Source of the DNA: Anaerolineae bacterium
GTDB lineage: Bacteria; Chloroflexota; Anaerolineae; DUEN01
Direction of reading: 5' to 3'
NCBI GenBank assembly: GCA_025060615.1
Contig: JANXBS010000003.1
Coordinates: 48,441-112,440, forward strand
Length of the DNA stretch: 64,000 bases
Shown: one piece after another, positions 52,351 to 61,041 of the stretch
How positions within the stretch are numbered: the stretch's first letter is position 1
How the letters are laid out: every line of letters begins with the position of its first letter
Position numbers and translations under genes: made by a program
The notes under the pieces: generated by a model
The model's database searches: none
Seen by the model: only the letters and a program-made list of their open reading frames with translations
What the model was told of the DNA's origin: nothing

Positions 52351-53766
52351 ATGGCGCCAACGTTCTTTGAGAAGCTGGCTGATGTCGCTCGCCGCCACAA
52401 TTCTCTGCTCTGCGTTGGCCTGGACCCTCATCCAGCCCAGGTACCTACCCGCTTTCGGGGGGCAACGAACCCGTTTCTAGCCTGGAACCGGGAGATCATT
52501 GAGCGCACGGCGGACTTGGCCTGCTGCTTTAAGCCTAATATCGCCTTCTATGAGGCGTTGGACGATGGACTGGAGACGTTGCGCAAGACATTAGCCATCA
52601 TCCCCGATGAGGTGCCCGTGATCCTGGACGCCAAGCGCGGCGACATCGGCTCCACCGCCGAGGCATATGCGCAGGCCGTCTTTGAGCGCCTAGGAGTAGG
52701 GGCAGTCACCGTTAGCCCCTATCTAGGCGAGGACAGCGTGCGCCCGTTCTCGCGCTATGCTGATCGCGGCGTGTTCGTACTCTGCCACACCTCCAACCCG
52801 GGTGCAGCTGACCTGCAGACGCTGCGCGCGGACGGACGCCCCCTCTACCTGCACGTCGCCGAGCGCGCCCTACGTTGGACCGATCACAACAACATCGGCC
52901 TGGTAGTGGGTGCCACCTATCCGCAGGCGCTGGCGGCCGTACGCGCCGTCGCCTCGGAGACCTGGCTGCTAGTGCCCGGGGTGGGTGCTCAGGGTGGCGA
53001 CCTGGAGGCTGCGGTGCGCGCCGGTCAGCGCGCCGACGGGCTGGGCGTGATCATCCACGTCTCACGCGGTATCGCTCAGGCTGACGACCCTCGTACGGCC
53101 GCTGAGGCGTTGCGGAATGCCATTAACACCGCCCGCCGAACTGGCATCGTCGCCTCGAAAGAGGGCAATCTGGCGATGCTGCGTCCGCTGATCCTACGCC
53201 TGCACGACCTGGGCGCGGTCAAATTTGGACAGTTCACCCTGGCCTCCGGACGCATGTCTCCTATCTACGTGGACCTACGTCTGCTGGTAAGCGATCCTAT
53301 GGCTTTGCGCATGGCTGCCCAAGCGTACGCCGATCGCCTGCATGACCTCTCCTTCGATCGGCTGGCCGGTGTTCCATATGGCGCGCTTCCCATCGCTACA
53401 GTGATCGGTCAGTTGCTCGGGCGGCCGTTGATCTACCCACGCAAGGAGGCCAAACAGCACGGGCTGGGACGGCCGATCGAGGGAGCCTACTCGCCGGGTG
53501 AGCGGGCGGTGATCATCGAAGATGTGATCACTAGCGGCAGCAGCGTGCTAGAGGCCGCGAAGACGCTGCGCGACGCCGGGTTGCAAGTTACAGACGCGGT
53601 GGTGTTAATAGATCGGGGACAGGGAGGCGTTGAAAACCTGGCTGCCATGGGGATCATGGCTCATGCTGTGATGCGTTTAGAGGACATGTTGGCTGTGCTG
53701 GCAGAGGCGGAGCGTATTACGACGGAACAGGCCACAATGGTGCGCGCCTATCTAACGCAAGGGTAG
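52351..53766 (+). CDS. pyrFE: Bifunctional OMP decarboxylase - orotate phosphoribosyltransferase
   Basis: 471 residues from the ATG at 52351, after GGAAGGGA. The N-terminal part (about 1-265) is OMP decarboxylase of the long type, with the D-A-K-R-G-D catalytic stretch (93-98). The C-terminal part (about 275-471) is orotate phosphoribosyltransferase, with the PRPP loop V-I-I-E-D-V-I-T-S-G-S-S (about 388-399). The two last steps to UMP are thus on one chain, in the order PyrF-PyrE, opposite to animal UMP synthase. Confidence 0.95.
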   Translation: MAPTFFEKLADVARRHNSLLCVGLDPHPAQVPTRFRGATNPFLAWNREIIERTADLACCFKPNIAFYEALDDGLETLRKTLAIIPDEVPVILDAKRGDIGSTAEAYAQAVFERLGVGAVTVSPYLGEDSVRPFSRYADRGVFVLCHTSNPGAADLQTLRADGRPLYLHVAERALRWTDHNNIGLVVGATYPQALAAVRAVASETWLLVPGVGAQGGDLEAAVRAGQRADGLGVIIHVSRGIAQADDPRTAAEALRNAINTARRTGIVASKEGNLAMLRPLILRLHDLGAVKFGQFTLASGRMSPIYVDLRLLVSDPMALRMAAQAYADRLHDLSFDRLAGVPYGALPIATVIGQLLGRPLIYPRKEAKQHGLGRPIEGAYSPGERAVIIEDVITSGSSVLEAAKTLRDAGLQVTDAVVLIDRGQGGVENLAAMGIMAHAVMRLEDMLAVLAEAERITTEQATMVRAYLTQG

Positions 53767-53796
53767 ACGTTCTGGTGGGCCGGCGGGAGGGAAGCA

Positions 53797-54789
53797 ATGC
53801 TTCAAAATGGCGTGGATTTGAGCGTAGACTTATGCGGTATCCGCTTACGTAACCCGTTGATCCTGGCCTCGGGCATCCTGGGCACCAGCGCAGCGCTGAT
53901 GGAACGGGTGGGCCGTGGAGGCGCCGGGGCGGTGACCAGCAAGTCGTGTAGTCCATTGCCTCGGGCTGGCCATCCTAATCCTACGGTGATCAAGTGGGGT
54001 CCGGGGTTTCTGAACGCTGTGGGGCTGGCAAACCCAGGTGTGGAGGCCCAGGTAGAGATCTTGCGCGAGACACGACGACGGCTGGTGGATGTGGGTGTGG
54101 CTGTTATCGGCAGCATCTTCGCCGAGACGGTTGAGGGCTTCGCCCGTGTAGCCGAGACGCTGAGTGCCGCCGAGCCCGATCTGATCGAGGTCAATATCTC
54201 CTGCCCCAACGTGGCCCATGAGTTGGGCGCGCCCTTCTCCTCAGCGCCGGAGAGTGCTGCCGCTGTCACCAGGGCGGTGAAGGCCGCCACGGATATCCCC
54301 ATCATCGTCAAGCTCTCGCCCAATGTGACCGATATCGCCGCCATCGCTCGCGCCGTGGAGGAGGCCGGCGCTGACGCGATTGCGGCCATTAACACTGTCT
54401 CTGGCATGGTCATTGACATCGAGGCTGCTCGTCCGGTGCTATCTAACCTAGAGGGAGGTTTATCCGGTCCGGCCATCAAGCCGATCGCTGTGCGTTGCGT
54501 GTACCAGTGCTATCAGGCGGTCTCGATCCCCATTGTGGGGATCGGTGGGGTGAGTAGCGGCGCGGATGCGATCGAGATGATCATGGCCGGCGCACGGGCG
54601 GTAGGGGTGGGCTCAGCCGTCTTCTGGGGCGGTGTGGAGGCGCTGGGCAGAATCGCTCAGGAGATGGCTGATTTTATGTCGGCTCATGGCTATCGCTGCG
54701 TCAGCGATATGGTGGGGCTAGCCCATCGGCCGTCGTCCTGGCAGCCGTCTTCGATCGAGGTCGGGGTTGCAACTGGCAGATGCATATGA
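53797..54789 (+). CDS. pyrD: Dihydroorotate dehydrogenase, class 1B catalytic subunit
   Basis: 330 residues. The N-S-C-x-N motif region with catalytic Cys is N-I-S-C-P-N-V (about 130-136). FMN-binding stretches are N-P-L-I-L-A-S-G-I-L-G and G-I-G-G-V-S-S-G-A-D-A. Class 1B enzymes work with PyrK, which is encoded next with a 10-base overlap, and pass electrons to NAD+. A tail of about 25 residues after the usual end is seen. Confidence 0.95.
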   Translation: MLQNGVDLSVDLCGIRLRNPLILASGILGTSAALMERVGRGGAGAVTSKSCSPLPRAGHPNPTVIKWGPGFLNAVGLANPGVEAQVEILRETRRRLVDVGVAVIGSIFAETVEGFARVAETLSAAEPDLIEVNISCPNVAHELGAPFSSAPESAAAVTRAVKAATDIPIIVKLSPNVTDIAAIARAVEEAGADAIAAINTVSGMVIDIEAARPVLSNLEGGLSGPAIKPIAVRCVYQCYQAVSIPIVGIGGVSSGADAIEMIMAGARAVGVGSAVFWGGVEALGRIAQEMADFMSAHGYRCVSDMVGLAHRPSSWQPSSIEVGVATGRCI

Positions 54790-55532
54790 ACTATGTGAAC
54801 AATTGGCGTCCTGACTTGCCGCGTGCCGCTCGGATCATTCAGATCGGAGTTGAAAACGAGCGCACGCGCACTTTCGTATTGGATTTGCATCTGGCAGCGC
54901 GACCAGGGCAGTTTGTGATGGTCTGGCTGCCCGGTGTGGAGGAGCGCCCCTTAAGCCTGATCGCTGGCGATCCGGTCTCGTTCACAGTTGCCCGGGTAGG
55001 GCCGTTTACGACGGCGCTGCATCAACTCCGGGTTGGCGATCGGGTTTGGGTGCGCGGGCCGTACGGCAACGGGTTCGACGTGCGCGGGCAGCATCTGCTG
55101 TGCGTGGGCGGCGGTTACGGTGTGGCCCCAATGCTCTTCGTTGCGCGCCAGGCGATCGCTGCCAGCCGCCGGGTGACGGCTGTGATCGGCGCACGCACTG
55201 CTGCCGAGCTGTTGTTCACTGATCGCTTCGCCGCACTGGGGTGTGCGGTCATCACGACCACCGACGATGGCTCGGCCGGGGCGCGCGGGTTGGTGACCGA
55301 TGGCGTTCGCCGAGTGCTGGAGCAAGGGCTGCCAGACGAGGTATACGCCTGCGGGCCGCGCCCCATGCTTGAGGCAATCCTGCGCCTGTGCCAGGCCGAA
55401 GGTCTGCCTTGCCAGCTCAGCTGGGAGAACAAGATGCGCTGTGCCATGGGCATCTGCGGCACATGCGAACAGAATGGCTGGCTAGTATGCCGCGAGGGCC
55501 CTGTGCAGCGATGGGTCCCAATCCCACCGTGA
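54780..55532 (+). CDS. pyrK: Dihydroorotate dehydrogenase electron-transfer subunit
   Basis: 250 residues. The FAD-binding R-P-L-S-L-I stretch, the NAD-binding G-G-G-Y-G-V-A-P-M and the C-terminal 2Fe-2S cysteines C-A-M-G-I-C-G-T-C plus a fourth Cys (C-x4-C-x2-C-x7-C) match PyrK. It carries electrons from PyrD to NAD+. The start ATG lies inside the end of pyrD; ATG 54786 is an alternative. Confidence 0.95.
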   Translation: MHMNYVNNWRPDLPRAARIIQIGVENERTRTFVLDLHLAARPGQFVMVWLPGVEERPLSLIAGDPVSFTVARVGPFTTALHQLRVGDRVWVRGPYGNGFDVRGQHLLCVGGGYGVAPMLFVARQAIAASRRVTAVIGARTAAELLFTDRFAALGCAVITTTDDGSAGARGLVTDGVRRVLEQGLPDEVYACGPRPMLEAILRLCQAEGLPCQLSWENKMRCAMGICGTCEQNGWLVCREGPVQRWVPIPP

Positions 55533-55585
55533 AACGAATCCTCGTCGCGAGACGAAAAACCGCTCTGAGGAGCAGTCCTTCAGCT

Positions 55586-55629
55586 AAGGTCGCCTCTTGT
55601 AGGCAGCGCAGGCTCGAATCTGCGACCTT
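55586..55629. repeat. Inverted repeat after pyrK, tRNA-T-arm-like loop
   Basis: AAGGTCGC (55586-55593) and GCGACCTT (55622-55629) are exact inverted copies. Between them CGCAGGCTCGAATCTGCG resembles a T-arm, but the stretch is only 44 bases and cannot be a tRNA. It may be the operon's end structure. Confidence 0.4.
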
Positions 55630-55662
55630 CTAGTGTAAGTGACAATTGTAGGCATTTCTGTT

Positions 55663-58320
55663 TTAGGTGAGTTTTACATGTACCGTCAGACTTTGACCTG
55701 TCGAAACAGTGAGCGTCTGCCCCAAGTCTAACCCCACAGCTTTTTCTTCCCATGCCATTTCTACTGCCTGTGTCGTTCCATTCACTTCTAAGGTCGCCTC
55801 ACCTGTCGGATTTCCCTCAGGCAATGCATATCGCATAGTTCGTACAGACAGTTCACCAGCGAGCACTTCCCAGCGCACAAACAGTTCGTTGTCGGCGATC
55901 ATCTGACTAACTATTCCCCAGCCGGTGGGAACCGTCCAGATAGAAAGAAATGCATTCGGCCTCCAGCGTGGTGCCAATTGTAACGACTTCGATACACCGG
56001 AATAGCCAAAGCCGCTAAGCGCCAGGATGGCAGCCCAGCTCGCCATGGCGCGGACGTAGTGATGGCCGCACTCCGGCTCATCCCACGGGTTGCGCCGATA
56101 GCCGTCAAAACGAGCGCGGATCGCCTCGATCACGGTCAGGCCTTCCTCCACTAGCCCTTCGTAGATCATGTGCGCCGCTGCCTGGTATTCGAAGCCTGTC
56201 ATCACCTCGCTGAAGTAGGGGAAGGGAACTTTGGGACGATCCCCATGTGGCCAACTGCAGATGAGCAGGGCAGATTCATCGGCGAGGGCAAAAGTGCGCA
56301 TCACGTTCCAGTGGTCATATAGCCCTTGGCGAAAGTTGTAGCGGAAGATGGATTGCAGCGCAGTTCTAACATTCTCCGGTTTCAACAGATATCCCAGCCC
56401 GACGATGTGAGCCATGTATTGCCCCACCAGCTGATCCACAAGACAGCCATTGCCCACCTGAAACTCGGGCTCGGCCAGGTCCATCTTGACCATGCCCACG
56501 CGCAGCTCTGGCCGAGCCTCGTCTAGGCTGGCCGGTGGGCGGATCTGCTGTACGTAGTACTCGCCGTTGAAGAGATGTTCGTCCATCCAGGCGCTTCCCT
56601 GGGTAAAGAGTCTCTGGCACTGCTCGGAGAACTCCACATCGCCGACAGCTTCGGCCATCACCGCGGCAGCTCGCAGCGCGCCCAGGTACCACACGCCTGT
56701 CAATGGGTTCGGCCCGAGGAACTCGACGTCATAGGTGTTGTGTTGAACCCCTTCCATCACGCCGTCCCGATCGGCATCCCAGCTCCCGGGAAGCCAGCAG
56801 TAACTCACCAACGCCTTGATCTTCGGCCAGTGGCGGGCCAAGAAGTCATGATCGCCGCCCAGTTGCCACTCGCGATAGCATTTCATCACCACGCCCATCT
56901 GTCCATCTGCGGCGGCGTGGAGCCACGGCTTCTGCCCCAGTGGCAGGCGCAGGCGAAAAGCATTTAGGCCGATCTCGTTCGTCCCTTGCTCCAGCTCTAG
57001 CTCTCGCATATCGCGGGCTAACTCAGGGAAGAGGAAAGCGGTCGCCTGCTCGTAATTCCAGACATGCGTGCACGAGCCGAAGCAGCAACCAAGGGTGTCT
57101 GAGCAGCCTTCAAAGCCGTAAAAATGGCCATCCGCGGTGCGAAAGCAAGTTTGGCTGCGCAAGGTCGAGAGGTTGTTCAGGGCTGCCTCCTTGACCGCCT
57201 GTGGCAGGGTGCTGGAGACCAACGCGCGCACGAAGCGTAGGCTGTCCTCTTCCAGTTGTTTGAGCTGGGGGACCACCTGTACAGCGACGTCCCAGGCGTC
57301 AGCGTAGTGGCGGGCGTAATAGTTGCCAACCCAGCCACCGCTTTCATCGAGCGTATCCCAGCCGCAACCGGCCGCCGTCCGATGGGGAAAGTGCCAACAA
57401 AGGAGAAACGTCACAGTGGCTTGGTCATGCGGCTCGACGTGCAGGCTGACCCCCAGCGAGCCGATCTGTCCCTGCCCTTCAGGGCTGGGGGCCACCTCTT
57501 GCGGATCATCGAAGCAGCCATCGGCGCTGAAATCATCCCAAAAGGTGAGGAGGTGACGGTTCCAGAGGGTAGGCCCCCAGGTCCGACGCCAGGTGACGTC
57601 TTTGGCCAGGACTACCAGTGCCATGGTGCCGTCCTCAGGCGTACGCGGCGGCACCCGCTCCGAGCGCATCAATAGCCCGGACAGCGGCGTACCATCGCTG
57701 GTGATGGTTTGTCGCGCCTCGTTGATGTTGCCGCCGGGCAGCCCTGCTAGATTCCCCGGTGAGGCGGTAGGGCCGGTGACGGATGGCGGTTGAGCGCCAA
57801 TAAAATTGAGCAAACTCCCAGAGATCGCTGCCTCTACCGGACGATCGCCTGGGTTGTACAACACCCAACGCAGGACTGCTAACGGCAAACTTGAACGCTC
57901 TATATCCAGCGGGATCAGCGGGTTGAATGCTTCCAGATAGGCCACCAATGGGACATCTGGGTCGCTCAGCGTAAAGCGAGCGAAGGGGTAAGCGGCCTCT
58001 AGGGACACCTGACGGAAGCGTGGTAGGCCAGCCGCGGCGATGGGGACGCCGAAGGCGCCATTGTAGGGTGGGCGCAAGGTGCCTTCGAGCAGGCGCGTCA
58101 TGGGTGGTTGGCCATCCACGCGGGCCCACAGGGCGAAGAAGGTGAACGGCGGATTGAAGCCTTTGGCCGGCCGGTTGCAGATCTCAAAGTCGCGTAGCTC
58201 AGCGCGGCCGCCCAGTGCAATGGTCCCGGTGCCGATCCCGCCCAGGGGAAAGGAGATCTCTCGAAGCGACTCCCCGCCGTAACGAGTGAGGACGGGCCAA
58301 TCAGCGAGCTGTACGGGCAC
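55663..58320 (-). CDS. GH116-family glycosidase, second copy
   Basis: 885 residues. It begins, after about 22 residues, with S-F-P-L-G-G-I-G-T-G-T-I-A-L, as in the paralogue at 15960. The catalytic-domain motifs are E-G-V-Q-H-N-T-Y-D and G-N-G-C-L-V-D-Q-L-V-G-Q, matching the GH116 nucleophile and acid/base regions. No signal peptide, so a cytosolic beta-glycosidase acting on sugars imported by the neighbouring ABC transporter is likely. It is the last gene of the minus-strand transcript. Confidence 0.92.
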   Translation of the reverse strand: MPVQLADWPVLTRYGGESLREISFPLGGIGTGTIALGGRAELRDFEICNRPAKGFNPPFTFFALWARVDGQPPMTRLLEGTLRPPYNGAFGVPIAAAGLPRFRQVSLEAAYPFARFTLSDPDVPLVAYLEAFNPLIPLDIERSSLPLAVLRWVLYNPGDRPVEAAISGSLLNFIGAQPPSVTGPTASPGNLAGLPGGNINEARQTITSDGTPLSGLLMRSERVPPRTPEDGTMALVVLAKDVTWRRTWGPTLWNRHLLTFWDDFSADGCFDDPQEVAPSPEGQGQIGSLGVSLHVEPHDQATVTFLLCWHFPHRTAAGCGWDTLDESGGWVGNYYARHYADAWDVAVQVVPQLKQLEEDSLRFVRALVSSTLPQAVKEAALNNLSTLRSQTCFRTADGHFYGFEGCSDTLGCCFGSCTHVWNYEQATAFLFPELARDMRELELEQGTNEIGLNAFRLRLPLGQKPWLHAAADGQMGVVMKCYREWQLGGDHDFLARHWPKIKALVSYCWLPGSWDADRDGVMEGVQHNTYDVEFLGPNPLTGVWYLGALRAAAVMAEAVGDVEFSEQCQRLFTQGSAWMDEHLFNGEYYVQQIRPPASLDEARPELRVGMVKMDLAEPEFQVGNGCLVDQLVGQYMAHIVGLGYLLKPENVRTALQSIFRYNFRQGLYDHWNVMRTFALADESALLICSWPHGDRPKVPFPYFSEVMTGFEYQAAAHMIYEGLVEEGLTVIEAIRARFDGYRRNPWDEPECGHHYVRAMASWAAILALSGFGYSGVSKSLQLAPRWRPNAFLSIWTVPTGWGIVSQMIADNELFVRWEVLAGELSVRTMRYALPEGNPTGEATLEVNGTTQAVEMAWEEKAVGLDLGQTLTVSTGQSLTVHVKLT

Positions 58321-58323
58321 GGA

Positions 58324-59064
58324 TCACCTCCTGAATCCTTTATCTGTCGTTTGTCGTGCATCGTGCTTGATGACCATCCGGCAATGGTTCACCATGAATA
58401 ATCCCCAGACGGTGGGTAGAACAAATAGCAGGCCAGGGCTGATGTAAGCGATGGCAAATGCGAACAACACCCCCATGGCGAGCAGCCCCAGCGTGTTAAC
58501 AATGTGGCGGCTGGCCAGGATCAGTGCGTTCCGTAAGGCTATGCGCACACTCAGGTCATGCCAGACGAGCAGGGGGAAAGCGTACAGGCCTAAGGTCACC
58601 AAGATCAGGAATCCAGCTAGATCAGCCGCCAGGCCCAACCAGGCGATCCACAGTTCTTGCGGCTGAGCGAACAGGGGCAGGGTCAACCAGGCTGCCAAAA
58701 GCGGGAGGACTGTAAGGAATCCCATCGTGGCGCTGCGCTTCCAGAAGCGGGGAAAGGCTCGGAGCATGATGCCGATAGGTGCCTTGTCTCCTCCGGTCAA
58801 GGCAACCTGCAGCGCCAGCAGCGCAGCCCAACCCGGGGCAACTAGGGTCACGCCGGTAATCAGCGCAAATCCCCATAGCCCAAGGGTGAGCAGTAGAAAC
58901 GAAGGCATCCATAGCAGGGAGAAGATCAGACTGGCGAGCAATAAAATCGGCAGGTTCTCCCATAACTGGGACAGCGTCAGGCGCACGTAGGTATGTGGCT
59001 CGAGCGGTTGCGAATGATCGTCCATCGGCCTAACCAGAGCAGCATAAGTCGCTAGCCACGTCAC
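58324..59064 (-). CDS. YesL-like (DUF624) membrane protein
   Basis: 246 residues with about five to six hydrophobic segments (first at about 35-80, then 120-135, 145-170, 190-215). The N-terminal start and L-x-L-G-L-Y-A-F-P-L-L resemble YesL/DUF624 proteins, which are encoded beside sugar ABC transporters and GH enzymes in many bacteria. Exact role unknown. It follows the permease gene after one base and precedes the GH116 gene by three. Confidence 0.7.
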   Translation of the reverse strand: MTWLATYAALVRPMDDHSQPLEPHTYVRLTLSQLWENLPILLLASLIFSLLWMPSFLLLTLGLWGFALITGVTLVAPGWAALLALQVALTGGDKAPIGIMLRAFPRFWKRSATMGFLTVLPLLAAWLTLPLFAQPQELWIAWLGLAADLAGFLILVTLGLYAFPLLVWHDLSVRIALRNALILASRHIVNTLGLLAMGVLFAFAIAYISPGLLFVLPTVWGLFMVNHCRMVIKHDARQTTDKGFRR

Positions 59065-59065
59065 T

Positions 59066-59962
59066 TCATCCCTTCAGCCCAGTGAGTGCGATTCCCCGGA
59101 TCACGAACCGCTGGGCCAGGAGGAAAAATATCAGCACTGGGACGATGGACATCATGATCCCTGCCAGTACATGGGAGCGGTTGCCCATGCCCATGTATCC
59201 TTGTAGGGTAACGAGGGCGAGAGGGAAGGTCAGCTTATCCCAGGATCGGAGAAAGAGCAGCGGACCGTAGAAATTGTTCCACGAGCCCAAGAAAGTGAAA
59301 ACGCCCAGGGCGGAGAGTCCTGGCCCGACAAGGGGCAACATGATCTGCCAGTAGATCCGGAAGAAGCTCGCCCCGTCAATCTTCGCTGCATCAATGAGTT
59401 CCCCGGGAAGGGTGAGAAAGAACTGACGCAATAGGAAGACTCCGAACGCGCTGGTCATGGCCGGCAGGATCAGGGCCCAGTGGGTGTCCATGAGGCGAAG
59501 TGATCGGATGATGATGAAAACCGGGACAGTGGTCACCTGCGCGGGCACCATCATGGACGCTAGAAACAGGAAGAAGAGAAAATCTCGTCCAGGGAAGCGC
59601 AGGCGGGCGAAGGCGAAGGCAGCTAGCGAGCAAGTGAGAAGTTGCGATCCTGTGACGATCAGTGCGATCTTGAGGCTATTCCAGAAAAAGAGTGGGAAGT
59701 TGATCTTCTCCGATCGGATCACCGCTAGATAGTTGTCCCAGCGCCAAGAAGTGGGCAGGAAATCGGGCGGTAATTTGAAAGAGTCGGCTGGGTCACGCAG
59801 GGAAGTGGAGAACATCCATAGAATCGGCGCCACCTCGATTATGGCCATACAGATCAGCAACATCCAAATCAAGCCCTCGCCCAGGTAAAACCAGGGAGAG
59901 TGAAAGCGAAGCCTCCGAAAGGCCTCGAATCGAGAGCGCATCACCTGTGCCATATTTGCCAT
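59066..59962 (-). CDS. Sugar ABC transporter permease (MalG-type)
   Basis: 298 residues with six hydrophobic segments. The EAA loop reads L-I-D-A-A-K-I-D-G-A-S-F-F-R-I-Y-W-Q-I-M-L-P-L, typical of carbohydrate uptake type 1. The N-terminus begins a membrane helix at about 32. It pairs with the MalF-type permease encoded 17 bases upstream. The ATPase of this system is not in the window. Confidence 0.94.
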   Translation of the reverse strand: MANMAQVMRSRFEAFRRLRFHSPWFYLGEGLIWMLLICMAIIEVAPILWMFSTSLRDPADSFKLPPDFLPTSWRWDNYLAVIRSEKINFPLFFWNSLKIALIVTGSQLLTCSLAAFAFARLRFPGRDFLFFLFLASMMVPAQVTTVPVFIIIRSLRLMDTHWALILPAMTSAFGVFLLRQFFLTLPGELIDAAKIDGASFFRIYWQIMLPLVGPGLSALGVFTFLGSWNNFYGPLLFLRSWDKLTFPLALVTLQGYMGMGNRSHVLAGIMMSIVPVLIFFLLAQRFVIRGIALTGLKG

Positions 59963-59979
59963 CTAGAGTCTCCCCTGTG

Positions 59980-60930
59980 TTACTCGTAGTGAACCCATTT
60001 GCGGCTGCCCCAGAGCTGGAGCAGTGTCAGGCTCACCAGGACGATTAGGAGCGAAAGCGCAACTGCTGAAGCGTATCCCATTTCATAACGCTTAAAGGCC
60101 ATTTCGTAGATGTACATCGCGATGGTGCGCGAGGCGTCGCCAGGGCCACCCTCGGTCAGGACATAGGCATTGTCGAAAATTTGGAAAGCGCCGATTAATG
60201 AGATGACGATGCAGAAGAAGGCAGTGGGGGTGATCAGAGGCAGCGTGATATAGCGAGTCAACTGCCAGCGGCTGGCGCCGTCTATCTTTGCCGCCTCGTA
60301 GAGCACCTCGGGTACTCCCTGCAATCCAGCCAGATACAACACCATCAAGTACCCGCAGCTCTTCCAGACATCGTAGAGGATGACAGATGGGATAGCCCAG
60401 CGAACGCTGCTGAGCCATGGGACTGGGGGTAGTCCAATCTGCTGCAACAGATAGTTGAGGATCCCGCGATCTTGGGTCAAGATGAAGCGCCAGACGACAG
60501 CCATCGAGGCCGTTGTGATCAGGACGGGAAAGAAGAAGGAGGTGCGCAGGAGATAGCGAAGCACTCCGGGCATCTTTCGGTTGACACCCATCGCTAGCAG
60601 CAATCCTAATACGTTATTCAGCACAGTTGCGCCGATCGTGATACGGAGGCTGTTCCAGTAGGTCGTCATCATGCGTTTATCGCTGAACAAGCGTGAGAGG
60701 TTATCCAGGCCAATCCATTTCGGCGGTGTGAGCAGGTTGTAATCCGTGAACACCAACACGATCGAAGCCAGGATCGGTAGGATCAGAAACACAATCAGCA
60801 AGAGCACGGCTGGCAAGATAAAGAGATATCCAGAAAGCCTCTCTTGGGTTAGCGTACGCATCTCACGTCTGGCGCGCGCCTGCGCGGTCGATGTCAGGCG
60901 CTGGACTTCCTCAATCGCTGTTTGGGCCAT
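59980..60930 (-). CDS. Sugar ABC transporter permease (MalF-type)
   Basis: 316 residues, six main hydrophobic segments after a charged N-terminal 30 residues. The EAA loop is L-Y-E-A-A-K-I-D-G-A-S-R-W-Q-L-T-R-Y-I-T-L-P-L. It is the first of the two permeases after the binding protein gene. Confidence 0.94.
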   Translation of the reverse strand: MAQTAIEEVQRLTSTAQARARREMRTLTQERLSGYLFILPAVLLLIVFLILPILASIVLVFTDYNLLTPPKWIGLDNLSRLFSDKRMMTTYWNSLRITIGATVLNNVLGLLLAMGVNRKMPGVLRYLLRTSFFFPVLITTASMAVVWRFILTQDRGILNYLLQQIGLPPVPWLSSVRWAIPSVILYDVWKSCGYLMVLYLAGLQGVPEVLYEAAKIDGASRWQLTRYITLPLITPTAFFCIVISLIGAFQIFDNAYVLTEGGPGDASRTIAMYIYEMAFKRYEMGYASAVALSLLIVLVSLTLLQLWGSRKWVHYE

Positions 60931-60980
60931 GCTGCCTCCCCGATGCTCTTCGCAACACCCCTGAAAGTCTTAACGAAGGA

Positions 60981-61005
60981 TAGCCGGCGGCAAGGCCACC
61001 GGCTA
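60981..61005 (-). terminator. Hairpin between binding-protein and permease genes
   Basis: TAGCCGGCGG (60981-60990) and CCACCGGCTA (60996-61005) pair with one G-U (loop 5). It lies in the 111-base gap between the solute-binding gene and the permeases. Such structures often stabilise the upstream mRNA, so that more binding protein than permease is made. Confidence 0.5.
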
Positions 61006-61041
61006 CCCCTGTGCATCAGTGAATTCGTTCATAATCCGACG

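Noticed and set aside
53802-54479. 225-residue minus-strand frame inside pyrD
   Set aside because: A shadow of pyrD in the opposite strand; Ser/Ala/Thr-rich, no ribosome site.
55586-55629. A tRNA-like T-arm after pyrK
   Set aside because: Only 44 bases between the outer arms, no anticodon or D arm; kept only as an inverted repeat.
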